From NCBI GenBank assembly GCA_036426205.1, contig CM071568.1, forward strand, positions 216,670,527 to 216,734,526: a stretch of DNA of 64,000 bases, read 5' to 3'. Within the stretch, counting starts at the first letter, position 1; each line of letters opens with the position of its first letter. Positions 22,095-32,577 of this stretch are shown here, piece after piece. Source of the DNA: Ascaphus truei (taxonomy: Eukaryota > Chordata > Amphibia > Anura > Ascaphidae). The notes under the pieces are model-generated. The model made no database searches and was not told the origin of the DNA. It saw nothing but the letters and a program-made list of their open reading frames with translations. The translations under genes and the position numbers were made by a program.

Positions 22095-22255
22095 TCCCTA
22101 CTTACCACGTGGATTGTAAGCTCTTCAGCACCGGGACTCCTTTTTCAAAATATCTATTTTTATGTACGACGTGCTTATTCCTATTATCACACTTGTTACT
22201 GTTTGAAAGCGCTACGTACATGGATGGCGCTATACAAATAAAGACATACATACAG
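22095..22255 (+). repeat. LINE/SINE 3'-tail repeat
   Basis: Contains GATTGTAAGCTCTTCAGCAC, GGGACTCCTTTTTCAAAATA and ends GGCGCTATACAAATAAAGAC with a CATA/CAGA-rich tail. This tail type, ending in a GGCGCTATA-like phrase, is common to L2/CR1-related tails and the SINEs that use them. Confidence 0.6.
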
Positions 22256-22356
22256 ACAGACAGGCAGATATACTGCAGGCTTAGCCAGATGAGGTATAAT
22301 ACAGATACTGTAAATGCGCGGTTATGCATTTGGAAAGCAAGCAAAATGATGCTATA

Positions 22357-22689
22357 CAGGCATACCCCGCTTTAAGTACACTCACTTTAAGTACACTCGC
22401 GAGTAAGTACATATCGCCCAATAGGCAAACGGCAGCTCACGCATGCGCCTGTCAGCACGTCATGAACAGCAATACCGGCTCCCTACCTGTACCGAAGCTG
22501 TGCGCAAGCGGGGAGACTATAGAGCCTGTTACAAATGCGTTATTTACATCAGTTATGCACATATATGATGATTGCAGTACAGTACAGGCATCGATAAGTG
22601 GGGAAAAAGGTAGTGCTTCACTTTAAGTACATTTTCGCTTTACATACATGCTCCGGTCCCATTGCGTACGTTAATGTGGGGTATGCCAG
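22357..22689 (+). mobile_element. hAT-like MITE (CAGGCATACCCC family), copy A
   Basis: A 333-bp element with short inverted ends: CAGGCATACCCCGC at the left, and GTGGGGTATGCCAG at the right. No transposase frame. An inverted copy of nearly the same sequence lies at 47361-47692. The ends suggest hAT, but a clean 8-bp duplication was not found. Confidence 0.75.
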
Positions 22690-22779
22690 TATACAAACGA
22701 AATGGGTCAAAATTAGGTCAATTCTTGAGGGAGCAGAATTTAGGAGAGCTTGAAAACAACACACAGGCTAGCATTTATC

Positions 22780-23250
22780 ATGCATAACACAGGGTATGGA
22801 TGGAAGGGAAGACCGTATACTTATGATATTGTATAAATCCTTAGTAAGACCACACCTTCACTATGAAGTACAGTTTTGTGCACCATTCCATAAAAATACC
22901 TTATGGCACTGAAAATAAGTGCAAAGAAGAGCCACTGAATTAATAAAGGGGACGGAAGGTCTGGCCTGTAAGGAGAGGCTATCCAAATTACGTTTTCTTT
23001 ACATTAGAAAAGAGGCATCTAAGATATGATAACTATTTATAAAATGTATTCAAAGTCAATACAAGGAGCCGTCGAGGAAACATTTAATCCCAAGGACAGC
23101 ACAAGTGACTCAGGGTCATCCCTTGAGATTGTGAGATTTTAGCAAAGGAGATTTCACCCGAAGGAAATGGTTCTTTACAGTAAGCAGAATTTACTACTTG
23201 AAGAAAGTGTCAGGCATTTTTTTTTTAAGAAAGGAAAGGTATAAGGGATA
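22780..23250 (+). pseudogene. CR1 ORF2 C-terminus and 3' region, sense copy
   Basis: Top strand reads KSLVRPHLHYEVQFCAPFHK at about 22838-22897, then after a stop VQRRATELIKG, then ACKERLSKLRF and a 3' region with CAATACAAGGAGC and GGAGATTTCAC. This matches the C-terminal end of CR1 ORF2. It lacks the upstream domains (5' truncation) and has internal stops. It preserves the empty site for the MITE at 16763-17060. Confidence 0.8.
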
Positions 23251-23375
23251 TACCAAATATCGCTTGCGGCCACCGCACCACACTGCAGCCATGTGCAATC
23301 ATGCAGTAAGTGGCTCTGGAGTATTAACTCTGTGGGGTCCATGCATCTGAATGTTACCCGCAGTGTTCATCCTTT

Positions 23376-23830
23376 TGGGCCATCTACAGGGAGCGAAAAA
23401 CGATATTCACCTTCTAGACGTCTCCCCATATCTCCGCCTGCAGCCGTTTCCCTGCAGAGCTGACGGGAAGATGCAGGGCTGTATTTCCTTCTCCCTGGAT
23501 GACGTAGATGTCCGAATATGCGTCTCTACATCATGACGAGGGAGGCTGTATGACCACATTCGGTCATCTACATCATCAAGGGGGCTGGACTGTGTTACCT
23601 GTCTTGTCCAGCCCCCTTGATGATGTAGATGACTGAATGTGGTCATACAGCCTCCCCCGTCATTATGTAGAGACCCATATTCGGGCATCTACGTCATCCA
23701 GAAGGAAATACAGCCCTGTATCTTTCCTTCAGGGCTGCGGAGATACGGCTGCAGGCGGAGATATGTGGAGACGTCTGCGCGGCTCATCTAAAAGGTGAGC
23801 ATTGTAATTTCTCTCCATGCAGATGGCCCA
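23376..23830. repeat. Foldback element, 215-225-bp arms
   Basis: Left arm 23376-23590 and right arm 23606-23830 are imperfect complements with a loop of about 15 bp. At the tip, GGGGGCTGGAC faces GTCCAGCCCCC. Arm landmarks are AGACGTCTCC, CTCCGCCTGCAGCCG, GGGCTGTATTTCCTTCT and ATGACCACATTC. No protein frame. It could be a foldback MITE or a fused head-to-head pair; transcription would give a long hairpin RNA. Confidence 0.9.
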
Positions 23831-23936
23831 TCAAGTGGAGGATTAGCGCTTGTGATTTGTGAGCTGAATCAACAATTTTGCTGAAATAATATATACAATA
23901 CATGAAATAAAAGGTGTATTTTTTAAAGCAGCAATC

Positions 23937-24169
23937 CATGCGGATCACCATTTGCATTTATTTTATTGTTTAACTTGTGTTAAGAGATCTCTTCTTGCCC
24001 TTTTCAACACTGTTTTTATTTTTAAAATATGATGCCCCATTCTGCGTTTGAAATATTAGGTTTCGGGAGGTTAAAATGGAAGTCTCCCCAGCGGTTTAAA
24101 GGTTACCATGGTAACCGCAGAAGCTAGAGCGAATAAGAAAAGCATGATTTAAAAAAAAAAAAAATGCAG
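23937..24169. mobile_element. TTAA-flanked MITE, short member
   Basis: Bounded by TTAA at 23933-23936 and 24170-24173, starting AGCAGCAATCC and ending AAAAAAATGCAG. The ends resemble those at 28668-29107, but the interior was not seen to match, so membership is tentative. A GGTTACCATGGTAACC palindrome lies at about 24102-24117. Confidence 0.5.
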
Positions 24170-24229
24170 TTAAAACCTTAAATGCCAACATGTTTGTTCA
24201 AAGCTCACGAACGCAGCGTTACGTGCAGT

Positions 24230-24690
24230 TTTCAACCACAATGGGTCCTTGCGTTAGAATAACGGATGGCAGTGCTAATGATACTGTAAGCAAATTAGGG
24301 GTGTCCTCCGTCAGTGCCTAACCACAGAGCTCTGTGATAGTTAATGCAGGGATTGAACGATGCGTTACTTAGGTCATACCTAAAAGGTGGGGTTCACTCC
24401 GTCCAGACACTGAAATAGGGGATTGAGGGAGGAGAGATGGAGAGCTGTTTCACGGCTGGTTTCTCGCTCTCTCCGCCTTTAGGTAAGACAGGTGTGACAC
24501 ATGTTAAGCAAACACAAGGCATGGAATAACCTAACATGGTGTGACGCCTATTCTCATGAGATAACCAATGACCGTTATTTTTCCATATAATTAGCTTGGT
24601 GGATTGGCGTTAACCTCCGGTAACACAACGCCTGTTACCGATTTTGATGACATTAGGAGCCCTGAATGAACGGTGGTGTGGATCGGTCTC
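24230..24690 (-). repeat. Interspersed repeat, second of an inverted pair
   Basis: Complement of this stretch contains TCAGGGCTCCTAATGTCATC, AAAATCGGTAACAGGCG and GTTAACGCCAATCCACC, matching 21760-21950. The match is clear for 24480-24680; the rest is inferred. Confidence 0.6.
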
Positions 24691-26178
24691 TAAAATGAGT
24701 TCAACCCGCGTACGCTTCTAGAGGGGATTGCAGCTTTAACAGATTAATTCATGCCCATGCGTTACTGAAGCAACAGCAACATTTCCCATTAACATATTTT
24801 ATCGTTCACCGGAGTACTCTATTCACCATCTTCCACGAACATTGCCTAGGTGTGAGCAGCAATTCTGCTCTATCTTTTATACAGTGCGCGGAACACAATG
24901 GGAGTACTCTGCACAGAAGGAATTTGCATACCAAGTCCTCAGGCCAGATACAAGGTTTGCACCCATTCTTCTGTACCCTAGCATAACTATTACAACCATT
25001 TCTTTCAAAGCCGGAGTGGATCAGACTGGTCACAGACAAGAGAAACAAACTGCTGCTCCCAGATTAGTTTCCCTTACTACCCCCCCCCCCCTTTTTTTTC
25101 AACAGACATTTACCTTTCAACTGGCTCCTCATATGCTTAGAAATGAAAGACAAAAACGGTGTTAACACTTCCTATTCAGACCATCTCGAAACGTTGGCCC
25201 TAATCAGTATTTATCTTTAGTCTCTTGATGTTTGCCTATTATTCCAACACATCATTTCTTCCAACATCCACGGCTTACCTCAGGAATGCCAAACCATTGC
25301 CAAAATTACCACCTTTATTTTTACGATGTCCTACAAAGCATCATTAAAATCTAACCCTTACCAAACCTTGGCCACATCATTTCCGTTTCCTTGTTCCTAC
25401 ATCATGTCACCTAATTCAGAAGGGGAAAGAGGCGCATTCAGATGAGTGTCTACACCACTCAGAACAGGTTCCACACCTTATACTCCACCTACTATTATCT
25501 TTTATTATATTATAAATACTTCCCCAGAACAAAGATGCCCCTACTATTCCTGTAAAAGATGCTGTATGTGCTATTTTGTATTTGACCATATTTTCTCTCC
25601 GTGCTGCAATAAAAATATCATGTTGCTGACATACTACTCAAAAGCAACAGGGGTTGATATTGCAGAAACCTCGTAAAAATATCACCAATTACCAAGAGGA
25701 TGGTTACTAGAGCAGTGTGTGGTCTCCACAGTAGTATGTGGCCACGAGAAACAGAGCTGTGTGCTGGAATCACAACTCACACATTGCCTAAATAAGCAGA
25801 AACAGAGAGCTCTGATCCTAGATAGTACCGAACAAGGTTTCTCAGTGCTTCTGCAAAGGGCACCACATGCATTCACATGTTAAAAAAAGAAAAAGCATAC
25901 AGTATGTGTGTTAAGTAATCAACTGCTTCTTAAAACCTGGAGTTCCTGGAGCAGAGCGTTGAAAAATATTGGTGTAAAAGTAGAAAATTGTTCAAAACAC
26001 AGGGGTTTTTTTTCTTGTAGAAGTAAAAAAAAAAAAAACTGCAATAAAAATAAACTGCTCCAACGTCACTATTTCTAAATGATGAGAGGTGCAAATTAAA
26101 CTGGTCATGTTTCAAGAAATATCAAGCAAGTGTAGCAAAATGTACTGCTAAAAAAAAACATATTTAAGCCATCATACA
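24691..26178. other. Unassigned DNA
   Basis: About 1.5 kb. Homopolymers at 25081-25100 (C then T) and 26028-26039 (A). No domain in any frame, no repeat family recognised. Confidence 0.5.
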
Positions 26179-26181
26179 ATA

Positions 26182-26502
26182 GGCTGCAGCCAGGGTGAGG
26201 AGACGCGCGCTCACGAGGCGTGACGTCAGCGTCTGCCCGAGCAGGAGTGATTGGCTGTCCTGCTCACTCGTGCGGCAGGGGTGCCACAGACGGGAATGGG
26301 GCGTGACGTCACATACTCAGCTCCATCTGATTGGTTGTTGTGACTGCTGTGCTCTCATTGGTTGTTAGCTAGTCAAAAAACATATTCTGCTGTCTCCCCA
26401 AGCACAGCTCCGCGCACGAAGCCGCATTTTGGACGCGTGCACAGGTAACATGTATTTAAATGCGCTGAGTGCGAGCGCCACGTCTCCTCACCCTGGCCGG
26501 CC
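26182..26502. mobile_element. Harbinger-type MITE
   Basis: Left end GGCTGCAGCCAGGGTGAGG and complement of the right end GGCCGGCCAGGGTGAGG; the shared inner part CCAGGGTGAGGAGACG is exact. Left flank ATA, right flank TTA. GC-rich with repeated GTGACGTCA and GATTGGTTGTT motifs, no transposase. Confidence 0.75.
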
Positions 26503-26879
26503 TTAGAGTGTAAAGGAACCTAAAGCTGTTTCCGTTACTATTTTCTAGGGCACGTCTGTTTTTTCAACAAGTTTTAATTGCACTGCAGCTCCCACACCGC
26601 ACAGACTACTTCTATATTTTAACCCCTTAAGTACCTCATACATGTTATGCATCCCATGCTTTTGACTACAATATATCATGGTTTTGTTTCCTCTTTTATC
26701 CATAAAGTGGAGGAAACCCACAGGACACAATACAAATTGGTAGTGTAGGAAGCTGCTGAAAAGATCTACCTTGAAATGCTTGCCATGTTTTGCCCAAAAG
26801 ATGAAACTAAATGACCCATACTTATGAGAAGAAAAAAATATATATAAATGAATACAATTATTTGTCATGCTGGATGTGC
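26503..26879. other. Unassigned DNA
   Basis: The 107-residue bottom-strand frame (26545-26868) has no recognised domain and is not supported as a gene. Confidence 0.4.
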
Positions 26880-27340
26880 ATCGGGGCTTCTTTGTTTAGT
26901 GTTGTTTATCTACCTGAACAAGCTCCTCATCCCTACCACATGCAGCACTTATCACCTGAGATCTGACTCCAAAAGACTGCTCATGGTACCAAGGCTCAAC
27001 AAAGTATCCGGCCGCTCCTCCTCATCTTACCGTGCACCTCACAACTGGAACAATCTACCGGAGACTCTCACAGCCGCCACCAGTTTAAGTTCTTTCTAAA
27101 GCTGTCTCATATTTGAATCTGGTCTGTAACTGTTACATACGCCTATGATATATATTATCTCTTACTGTGCATGCAATGTCTTGTATATAATGTATATACC
27201 CTGCTCACTTAATGTAACTATGTATTTGTAACCATGTATTATTTGTCATCATAACTCTGTGCCCAGAACATACTTGAAAACGAGAGGTAACTCTCAATGT
27301 ATTTCTGCCTGGTAAAACATTTTATAAATAAATAAATACA
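26880..27340 (+). pseudogene. L2-like LINE, ORF2 C-terminus and 3' tail
   Basis: Top strand gives YHLRSDSKRLLMVPRLNKV and then APHNWNNLPETLTAA, the C-terminal signature of L2-type ORF2 (LRS...LLxVPR...WNxLP). A 3' region follows and ends ATACTTGAAAACGAGAGGTA, ACTCTCAATGTATTTC and AAATAAATAAATA. The copy is 5'-truncated just before this block. Confidence 0.8.
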
Positions 27341-27583
27341 TTTGAGGTCACTTTCCAAGTAGCACTGCACTATTAAATATATAATACTGTGGGTTTGGGT
27401 CAGAGATTGTGTATTTGTAAATGAAAAATAATATCAGACCATGAATAGTATTATATCGGATCTGTCCTGCAAAACCCCCCATATATGATTTAACTAGGTT
27501 TATAGCAAGAACGTTACAGTTTGTGTGGCTTGAACATTGCTAGCAGGACCGCAGACAGATTCCCCGTGACCCAGCACTACAGT
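27341..27583. other. Unassigned DNA
   Basis: No feature recognised. Confidence 0.5.
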
Positions 27584-28220
27584 TCTTCTGCTGGGATGAT
27601 AATTGCTAGAGACAAACCAAAGAGAGAGAATCCCAGCTATCTGAGCACTCAAGTACCTCTACGTGTACGGTAAGAACTGATGAAGAACGTTAAAATTTAA
27701 TTTTAATAGTAATCCAACTTAAAATAATTAGATAAATGTGTTGCACATGTATCGGCGAAAGAAACAAACAAAATAACGCTATATAAAATGTTGCCAGTGT
27801 CTGAGCAGGTTCATTAGGATTGACACTAAATAGCGTTTGTGGGGTTAAATTCCTCTGTATAATTTTTCAGAAGTAGCAGTAATATCTTATATCTACCAGT
27901 TCTCTCAGTATTACAAATCTCCCCTTGCCTCCCCTGTACGAGCAGCAGTTATGTATTTGGAAAGGAATTTCTATTTAGTGTCAATCCTAATGACACTGTT
28001 CAGACACTGGCAACATTTTATATAGCTGCATTCTGTTTGTTTGTTCGCCGATATATGTACCACACTTTTATCTCATTTATTTTACGGTCGATTACTATTA
28101 AAATGACATTTTAAATGACTTCATCAGTACTTACCGTACACGTAGAGGTACTTGAGTGCTCATACAGCTGGGATTCTCTCTCTTTGATTTGTCTCTAGCA
28201 ATTATCATCCCAGCAGAAGC
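27584..28220. repeat. Long inverted repeat, two 250-bp arms
   Basis: Arm 27584-27833 and arm 27971-28220 are imperfect complements of equal length, separated by 137 bp. Shared landmarks are CTTCTGCTGGGATGATAATT, GCACTCAAGTACCTCTACG, ATAAAATGTTGCCAGTGTCT and CATTAGGATTGACACTAAAT. No terminal duplication or frame with a domain was found. Confidence 0.9.
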
Positions 28221-28663
28221 ACCGTACCCTTTCCACATTACTGTCTTACACGACATTAGCTGAGCATGGGTACCCCCCCTCTAGATATATATCAAAATTA
28301 AATCTGTCTAGCAAAAAACACTTTCAATTGCCATGTCAGCCATGGTTAAATAAATGACGTAGACAATACCTTAACTGTTTGCAAACGTGACCAAACCAAG
28401 TGACTGCTGTTAATAAAATTGGTGCAAAATGGCCTTTAGCAGTCAGGAGCACTGTTGTAACATGCAGCATACACTGGCGACACACTTTATTCGGTGCAGT
28501 ATGATATGATCAAGGACGGTTAACATTATGAAATATAAATATATACATACCAAAAAATACCTTAATTAGGTAAACATATAGTAGTCACTCAATTACACCT
28601 TCCATGAGTTACAACAGACTTTGTAGGGCTCTACCATTTCAGGGATGCCTTGTGGAAAGGATC
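28221..28663. other. Unassigned DNA
   Basis: AT-rich, no feature recognised. Confidence 0.5.
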
Positions 28664-28667
28664 TTAA

Positions 28668-29107
28668 AGCTGCAGTTCAGTCAATATCCTGCATGTGTGT
28701 TTTTTTTAATAAATCAGTTCTGTAGTAAGAAAAAATACTTTTAGCATTTTCAGTTTTAAAAAAACAAACTTTGAAAGACCAATTTTCCTGTATTCTATTT
28801 TAACAGCCACATGCTAAGGCACTGCCCCTTCATGTCCTGTCACAAGCCCTGGCACACCCCTTTGTCAGCCCTGCCCTCCCTCTAGCATATGTTAGTGCAG
28901 GAGTGCTCATGAATATTCATGAGCTTCCATTGACTGACAGAAGCAAATAAAAACATATGCCAGCTCTAATTATGTCACCAAATTTCGCCTATCAATACAT
29001 GGAGAACGAATTGACCTGCAGCTATACAGTTCTTTAGGTAATTAGAGATTGCCCACATGAAACTATTTAAGTAAAAAAACAAATTTAAAAAAAAAAAAAC
29101 TGCAGCT
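28668..29107. mobile_element. TTAA-flanked MITE
   Basis: Bounded by TTAA at 28664-28667 and 29108-29111, with a perfect 10-bp inverted end (AGCTGCAGTT and AACTGCAGCT). TTAA duplication is the mark of piggyBac- and Kolobok-type transposition. No transposase. Internal phrases (AATAAATCAGTTCTGTAGTA, AGCCCTGCCCTCCCTCTAGC) recur in the elements at 37958, 39018 and 44869. Confidence 0.85.
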
Positions 29108-29903
29108 TTAATAACTACTGATGCGGAATATGTGCACAAGGCAAAGATTAGCAACAGCACAATATTACTCTCTCAATCGTCACCAGAATACATCAAATCC
29201 AAGAAACTTCTGGAAGGTCATTAATAATATATTCCAGCCATCAACAATTATCTAATATCATTACGGATGAAAAATTCCACTGTCATTGGAAATGCATTAT
29301 GATTACTTTGTGGGGTGTGCTAGTTGCCTATTGGCAAAGCGTAACCCAAACTACAAACATGAAGCTCAATCTGGGAGAACCCTACTGTATAGCCCCACCA
29401 CCTCCCAACACTGCACACAATTTTCCATTTGTGCTAGTATTTGAAGAGGAGATTACACAAGCGCTCCTCAAAATGAAAACTAAGCAGCCAATGTGGCTGA
29501 CTTACTGCAATCAAAGTTCAAACAACGCAGTGCCCCAGCCATTGTCATACCGCCTACATCCCTAAATCAACACTATTCCGTCTGCAGGCCATATCCCTAA
29601 GACCTGGAAAACTGCCAGAGGTGTCTCAATCTTCAAAACTGGGGACAAAAACACTGTCTCAAACTACAGGCAAATCTCTTTTCTCCCAATACTATCCAAA
29701 GTCATGGAAAAATGTGTTCACTCCCAATTAAGCGATTACTATACCAAGACAAATTTCCCTAGCCAATTCCAATCTGGCTTTCGCCCCAAACACTCCATGG
29801 TAACTACTCTGAAAAGTTTGCAATGAAATCCAGAGCGAGGTCATGACGTGGAGGGCCGTGTTATTAATAAAATGCATAATGCCATGCAATAACATAAGTA
29901 TTC

Positions 29904-29970
<67 letters not shown>
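29904..29970. repeat. (AT)n microsatellite
   Basis: A pure AT run of about 66 bp inside the L2-like element. Confidence 0.95.
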
Positions 29971-29972
<2 letters not shown>

Positions 29973-29989
29973 AATAATGTAACAGTGTT

Positions 29990-30239
29990 GCACACAGTCT
30001 CCTCAATAATCCTGGCGCCGAAATTGGCCGCGCTCAGCCGCATCTTCCCCTCCCCTCGTGACCCCCTGGCTGCCTCTGCTCCCCCTCTTCCCGCATCTCC
30101 CCTCCATTCCCCTGTCCCCTTAGCCGGGGATGCCGGCGGAACGTGTGATCGGCGCCACAGTGATGCGCGTCACGCGTCACCAACCGCGTCTGCCCGGAGT
30201 CTGCCCGCACATTGCGGTGGCGGCCGCAGAAGACTCCGC
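29990..30239. other. GC-rich insertion inside the L2-like LINE
   Basis: A sharply GC-rich block between reverse-transcriptase blocks of the L2-like LINE. It includes GGCGGCCGC, then CGCTCGGCCGCC, an internal inverted repeat near 30222-30248. It is unlike the LINE around it. No inverted ends or duplication were recognised, so origin is unknown. Confidence 0.55.
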
Positions 30240-31355
30240 TCGGCCGCCACAGTAGATCCCAACTTGTGTCTATCTCGAGCTCCAACTCCAACCCCTCGGA
30301 TATCACCTGCGGTGTCCCACAAGGCTCCGTTCTGGGGCCCTTAATCTTTTCAGTGTTCATCAATGATCTTCCTACAGCTTGTAAGGGAGCCTTAATGCAC
30401 ATATATGTGGATGACAATCTTATATGCACACAGCCCTAGCCTCTCTGACCTTGAACGCATACTTCAATCTGATTTTTTGAGACTTGAAAACTGGATTTCC
30501 CAAAACAAACGGTTTTTAAACATTGACAATACTGTCTAACAATGGTATTTGGGACCAAAACTACATTTCTAAAGTTACCAATAATGGAGCTTCAGATAAA
30601 AACTAACTCTAATACCACCCAAACTCCTGTTACAAGTTTTAAATATCTGGGCATATGGTTTGACTCCCATTTAACATTCGGGGGATGCACATTGATACCC
30701 TGACATCCAAAACATATGCCAAAGTAGGTGTACTTTATATGAGCAAATCCTCCCTTAGCCAGCTGGTCAGAAAGTGCATCGCACAGCAGATGCTAATGCC
30801 AATTATAGACTATGTGGACATAGCAAAGCACCCTAAACTCACCTCAGCAAACTAGACTCCCTCTAAAACTCAATATGCCGCTTTTCCTCCGATGCCACTA
30901 CAACACACATCGCTGCGAAATGCTCAAAGAACTAGTATTGGCAATCACTTGAGTTTAGGCGCAAAGTTCATCTTTCCTGTTTTGCCTTCAAATAAATACT
31001 TTCTGGGCAAGCTAATCTGACTCAAAAAGACTGTTCACGGTCGCAAGGTTCAACAAAGTATCCGGCCGTTCCTCCTTCTCTTACCGTGCACCCCAAAACT
31101 GGAACAACCTACCGGAGACTCTCACATCCACCACCTGTCTAAATTCTTTCAAAACTAAAGCGGTCTCACATTTTAATCTGATCTGTTCCATGCGCCTATA
31201 ACATATATATTATCATTAACTATTCATGCAATGTCTTTATATACAATGTATAACCCTGTTCATTTAATGTAACCATGTATTTGTAACCAGGACATACTTG
31301 AAAACGAGAGGTAACTATCAATGTATTACTTCCTGGTAAAACCTTTTTATAAATA

Positions 31356-31719
31356 AATGAGTGGATTATTTTCACTCTCAGTATTGTATAAATGTTGCCT
31401 TAACATTATATTCAATTCTTCCATAGCAAACAAAAGGCAAATACCCTGTATAGCACTATAATGTATTTTACATCGTCTGTAACTATACAACCACTTTGAT
31501 TTATTAGTAAATACATTTCCTAAATGCAAGAACAATGAGGGAGGGGTGTAGAGACTTTTTATTTTAGGGGCTTCTAATATATTAAAATGCTTTGCTGAAT
31601 GGGAAAATGCTACAGTGACATACCAATAAACGACTGCCTTTACAATACGGCAAGCTGCCCAGCACACAGACTTGCTGAACGGCTACTCCTTCAAGATAAA
31701 AACACCTTCCCTATCTAAA
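31356..31719. other. Unassigned DNA
   Basis: AT-rich, no feature recognised; the bottom-strand frame at 31347-31667 has no domain. Confidence 0.5.
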
Positions 31720-31889
31720 AACTCGCCAGTTCAAGGGCCACCAACAGGTCAAGCTTTAAAGGATATCCCTGCTTCAGCACAGGTGGCTCAGTTGATTGCG
31801 ACACTGATTGAGCCACCTATGTTGAAGCAGGGGTATCTTTAAAACCTGACCTGTTGGTGGCCCTTGAAGACTGGAGTTGGCCGCCCCTG
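31720..31889. mobile_element. hAT-type foldback MITE, palindromic copy
   Basis: GGGCCACCAACAGGTCAAG, ATATCCCTGCTTCAGCACAG and GTGGCTCA on the left are mirrored as TGAGCCACC, TGTTGAAGCAGGGGTATC and CTGACCTGTTGGTGGCCC on the right, ending CCGCCCCTG. The right flank TTCTAAAT resembles CTATCTAAA to the left; the left end seems damaged. Confidence 0.8.
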
Positions 31890-31897
31890 TTCTAAAT

Positions 31898-32340
31898 CAT
31901 CTTCTTCTACATACTTTAATTTAAAAAAATAGTCCTTTTCCCAGGAACGTCATCTCTACCACAGTGTCTCCTATGTATATGGAAACAGGTATATTTGCCA
32001 ACCAACCACACACACATCTGTGGAGCTTCAGATGAGTCTCTCCTCCCCCCTCCCACACGAGGTTTATGGAGTCGCTGAAATAAATATTCTTGCTCTTTTA
32101 TTTCATGCAGAACTCCTAAATTGTGTGTGCCAGCCTTTTATCATGTGGATATCTTCCAGACACAACAAGGTTTTGGTCAATATAAAACAAATTACAAACA
32201 CCATCACAGAATAGACACAAATAGACACAAATAGACAACAATGGCCTTTACATATCTTCCCCGGGGCACCGAGAACTGCAGGCGAGGATTCTGCTCAGAT
32301 TAACTGTTATGTGGGTCATTTGCATGCCCAGAACCCTTTT
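31898..32340. other. Unassigned DNA
   Basis: No feature recognised apart from a short ATAGACACAA repeat at about 32211-32237. Confidence 0.5.
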
Positions 32341-32344
32341 CTAC

Positions 32345-32577
32345 AACATGTAATAATAATAAATAATAATAATAATAGCATGTTCTTGTGTAGCGCTGAT
32401 AGTTTTATGTTTCCCTGCCCCGTGGAGCTTACAATCTATGTTTTTGGTGCCTGCGGCACAAGGAGATAAAGGGAGTTGCCCAAGGTCCCAAGTAGCTGGC
32501 ACTGGGAATTGAACCAGGTTCCCCTGCAACAATCTCAGTGCCAGTCAGTGTTTTTACTCACTGAGCCACTCCTTCGC
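32345..32577 (-). repeat. tRNA-derived SINE
   Basis: On the bottom strand the head has an A-box-like TGGCTCAGTGAG (32557-32568) and a B box GGTTCAATTCC (32505-32515), about 40 bp apart, as in RNA polymerase III promoters derived from tRNA. The body contains TTGGGCAACTCCCTTTATCT and GATTGTAAGCTCCACGGGGC, and the tail AGCGCTACACAAGAACATGC runs into (TTA)n repeats. No protein is encoded. Confidence 0.85.

Larger units (their letters stand above)
29160..31140 (+). pseudogene. L2-like ORF2 reverse transcriptase remnant
   Basis: Segments in order: SNPRNFWKVINNIFQPS; EEEITQALLKMKTKQP; GVSIFKTGDKNTVSNYRQIS with PILSKVMEKC; FQSGFRPKHSMVTTLKSL; then, after the insertion, ITCGVPQGSVLGPLIFSVFI and HIYVDD at 30398-30415. 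The YVDD catalytic box is intact, but the AFD-type block carrying the first catalytic Asp is missing, replaced by the inserted sequence. Many stops follow, then the C-terminal SRSQGSTKYPAV and WNNLPETL-like block in shifted frames. Dead. Confidence 0.85.
29130..31355 (+). mobile_element. L2-like LINE, decayed, with internal insertion
   Basis: A LINE from the ORF2 linker to the 3' tail (ATACTTGAAAACGAGAGGTA, CTTCCTGGTAAAACC, then AAATAAATGAG near 31350). It is interrupted at about 29875-30239 by an AT tract and GC-rich sequence. The C-terminal block and tail match the copy at 26880-27340. Confidence 0.8.

Noticed and set aside
27670..27700. CTGATGA as a hammerhead ribozyme in the inverted repeat
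   Set aside because: No GAAA follows at a suitable distance and no stem II could be drawn in either arm.
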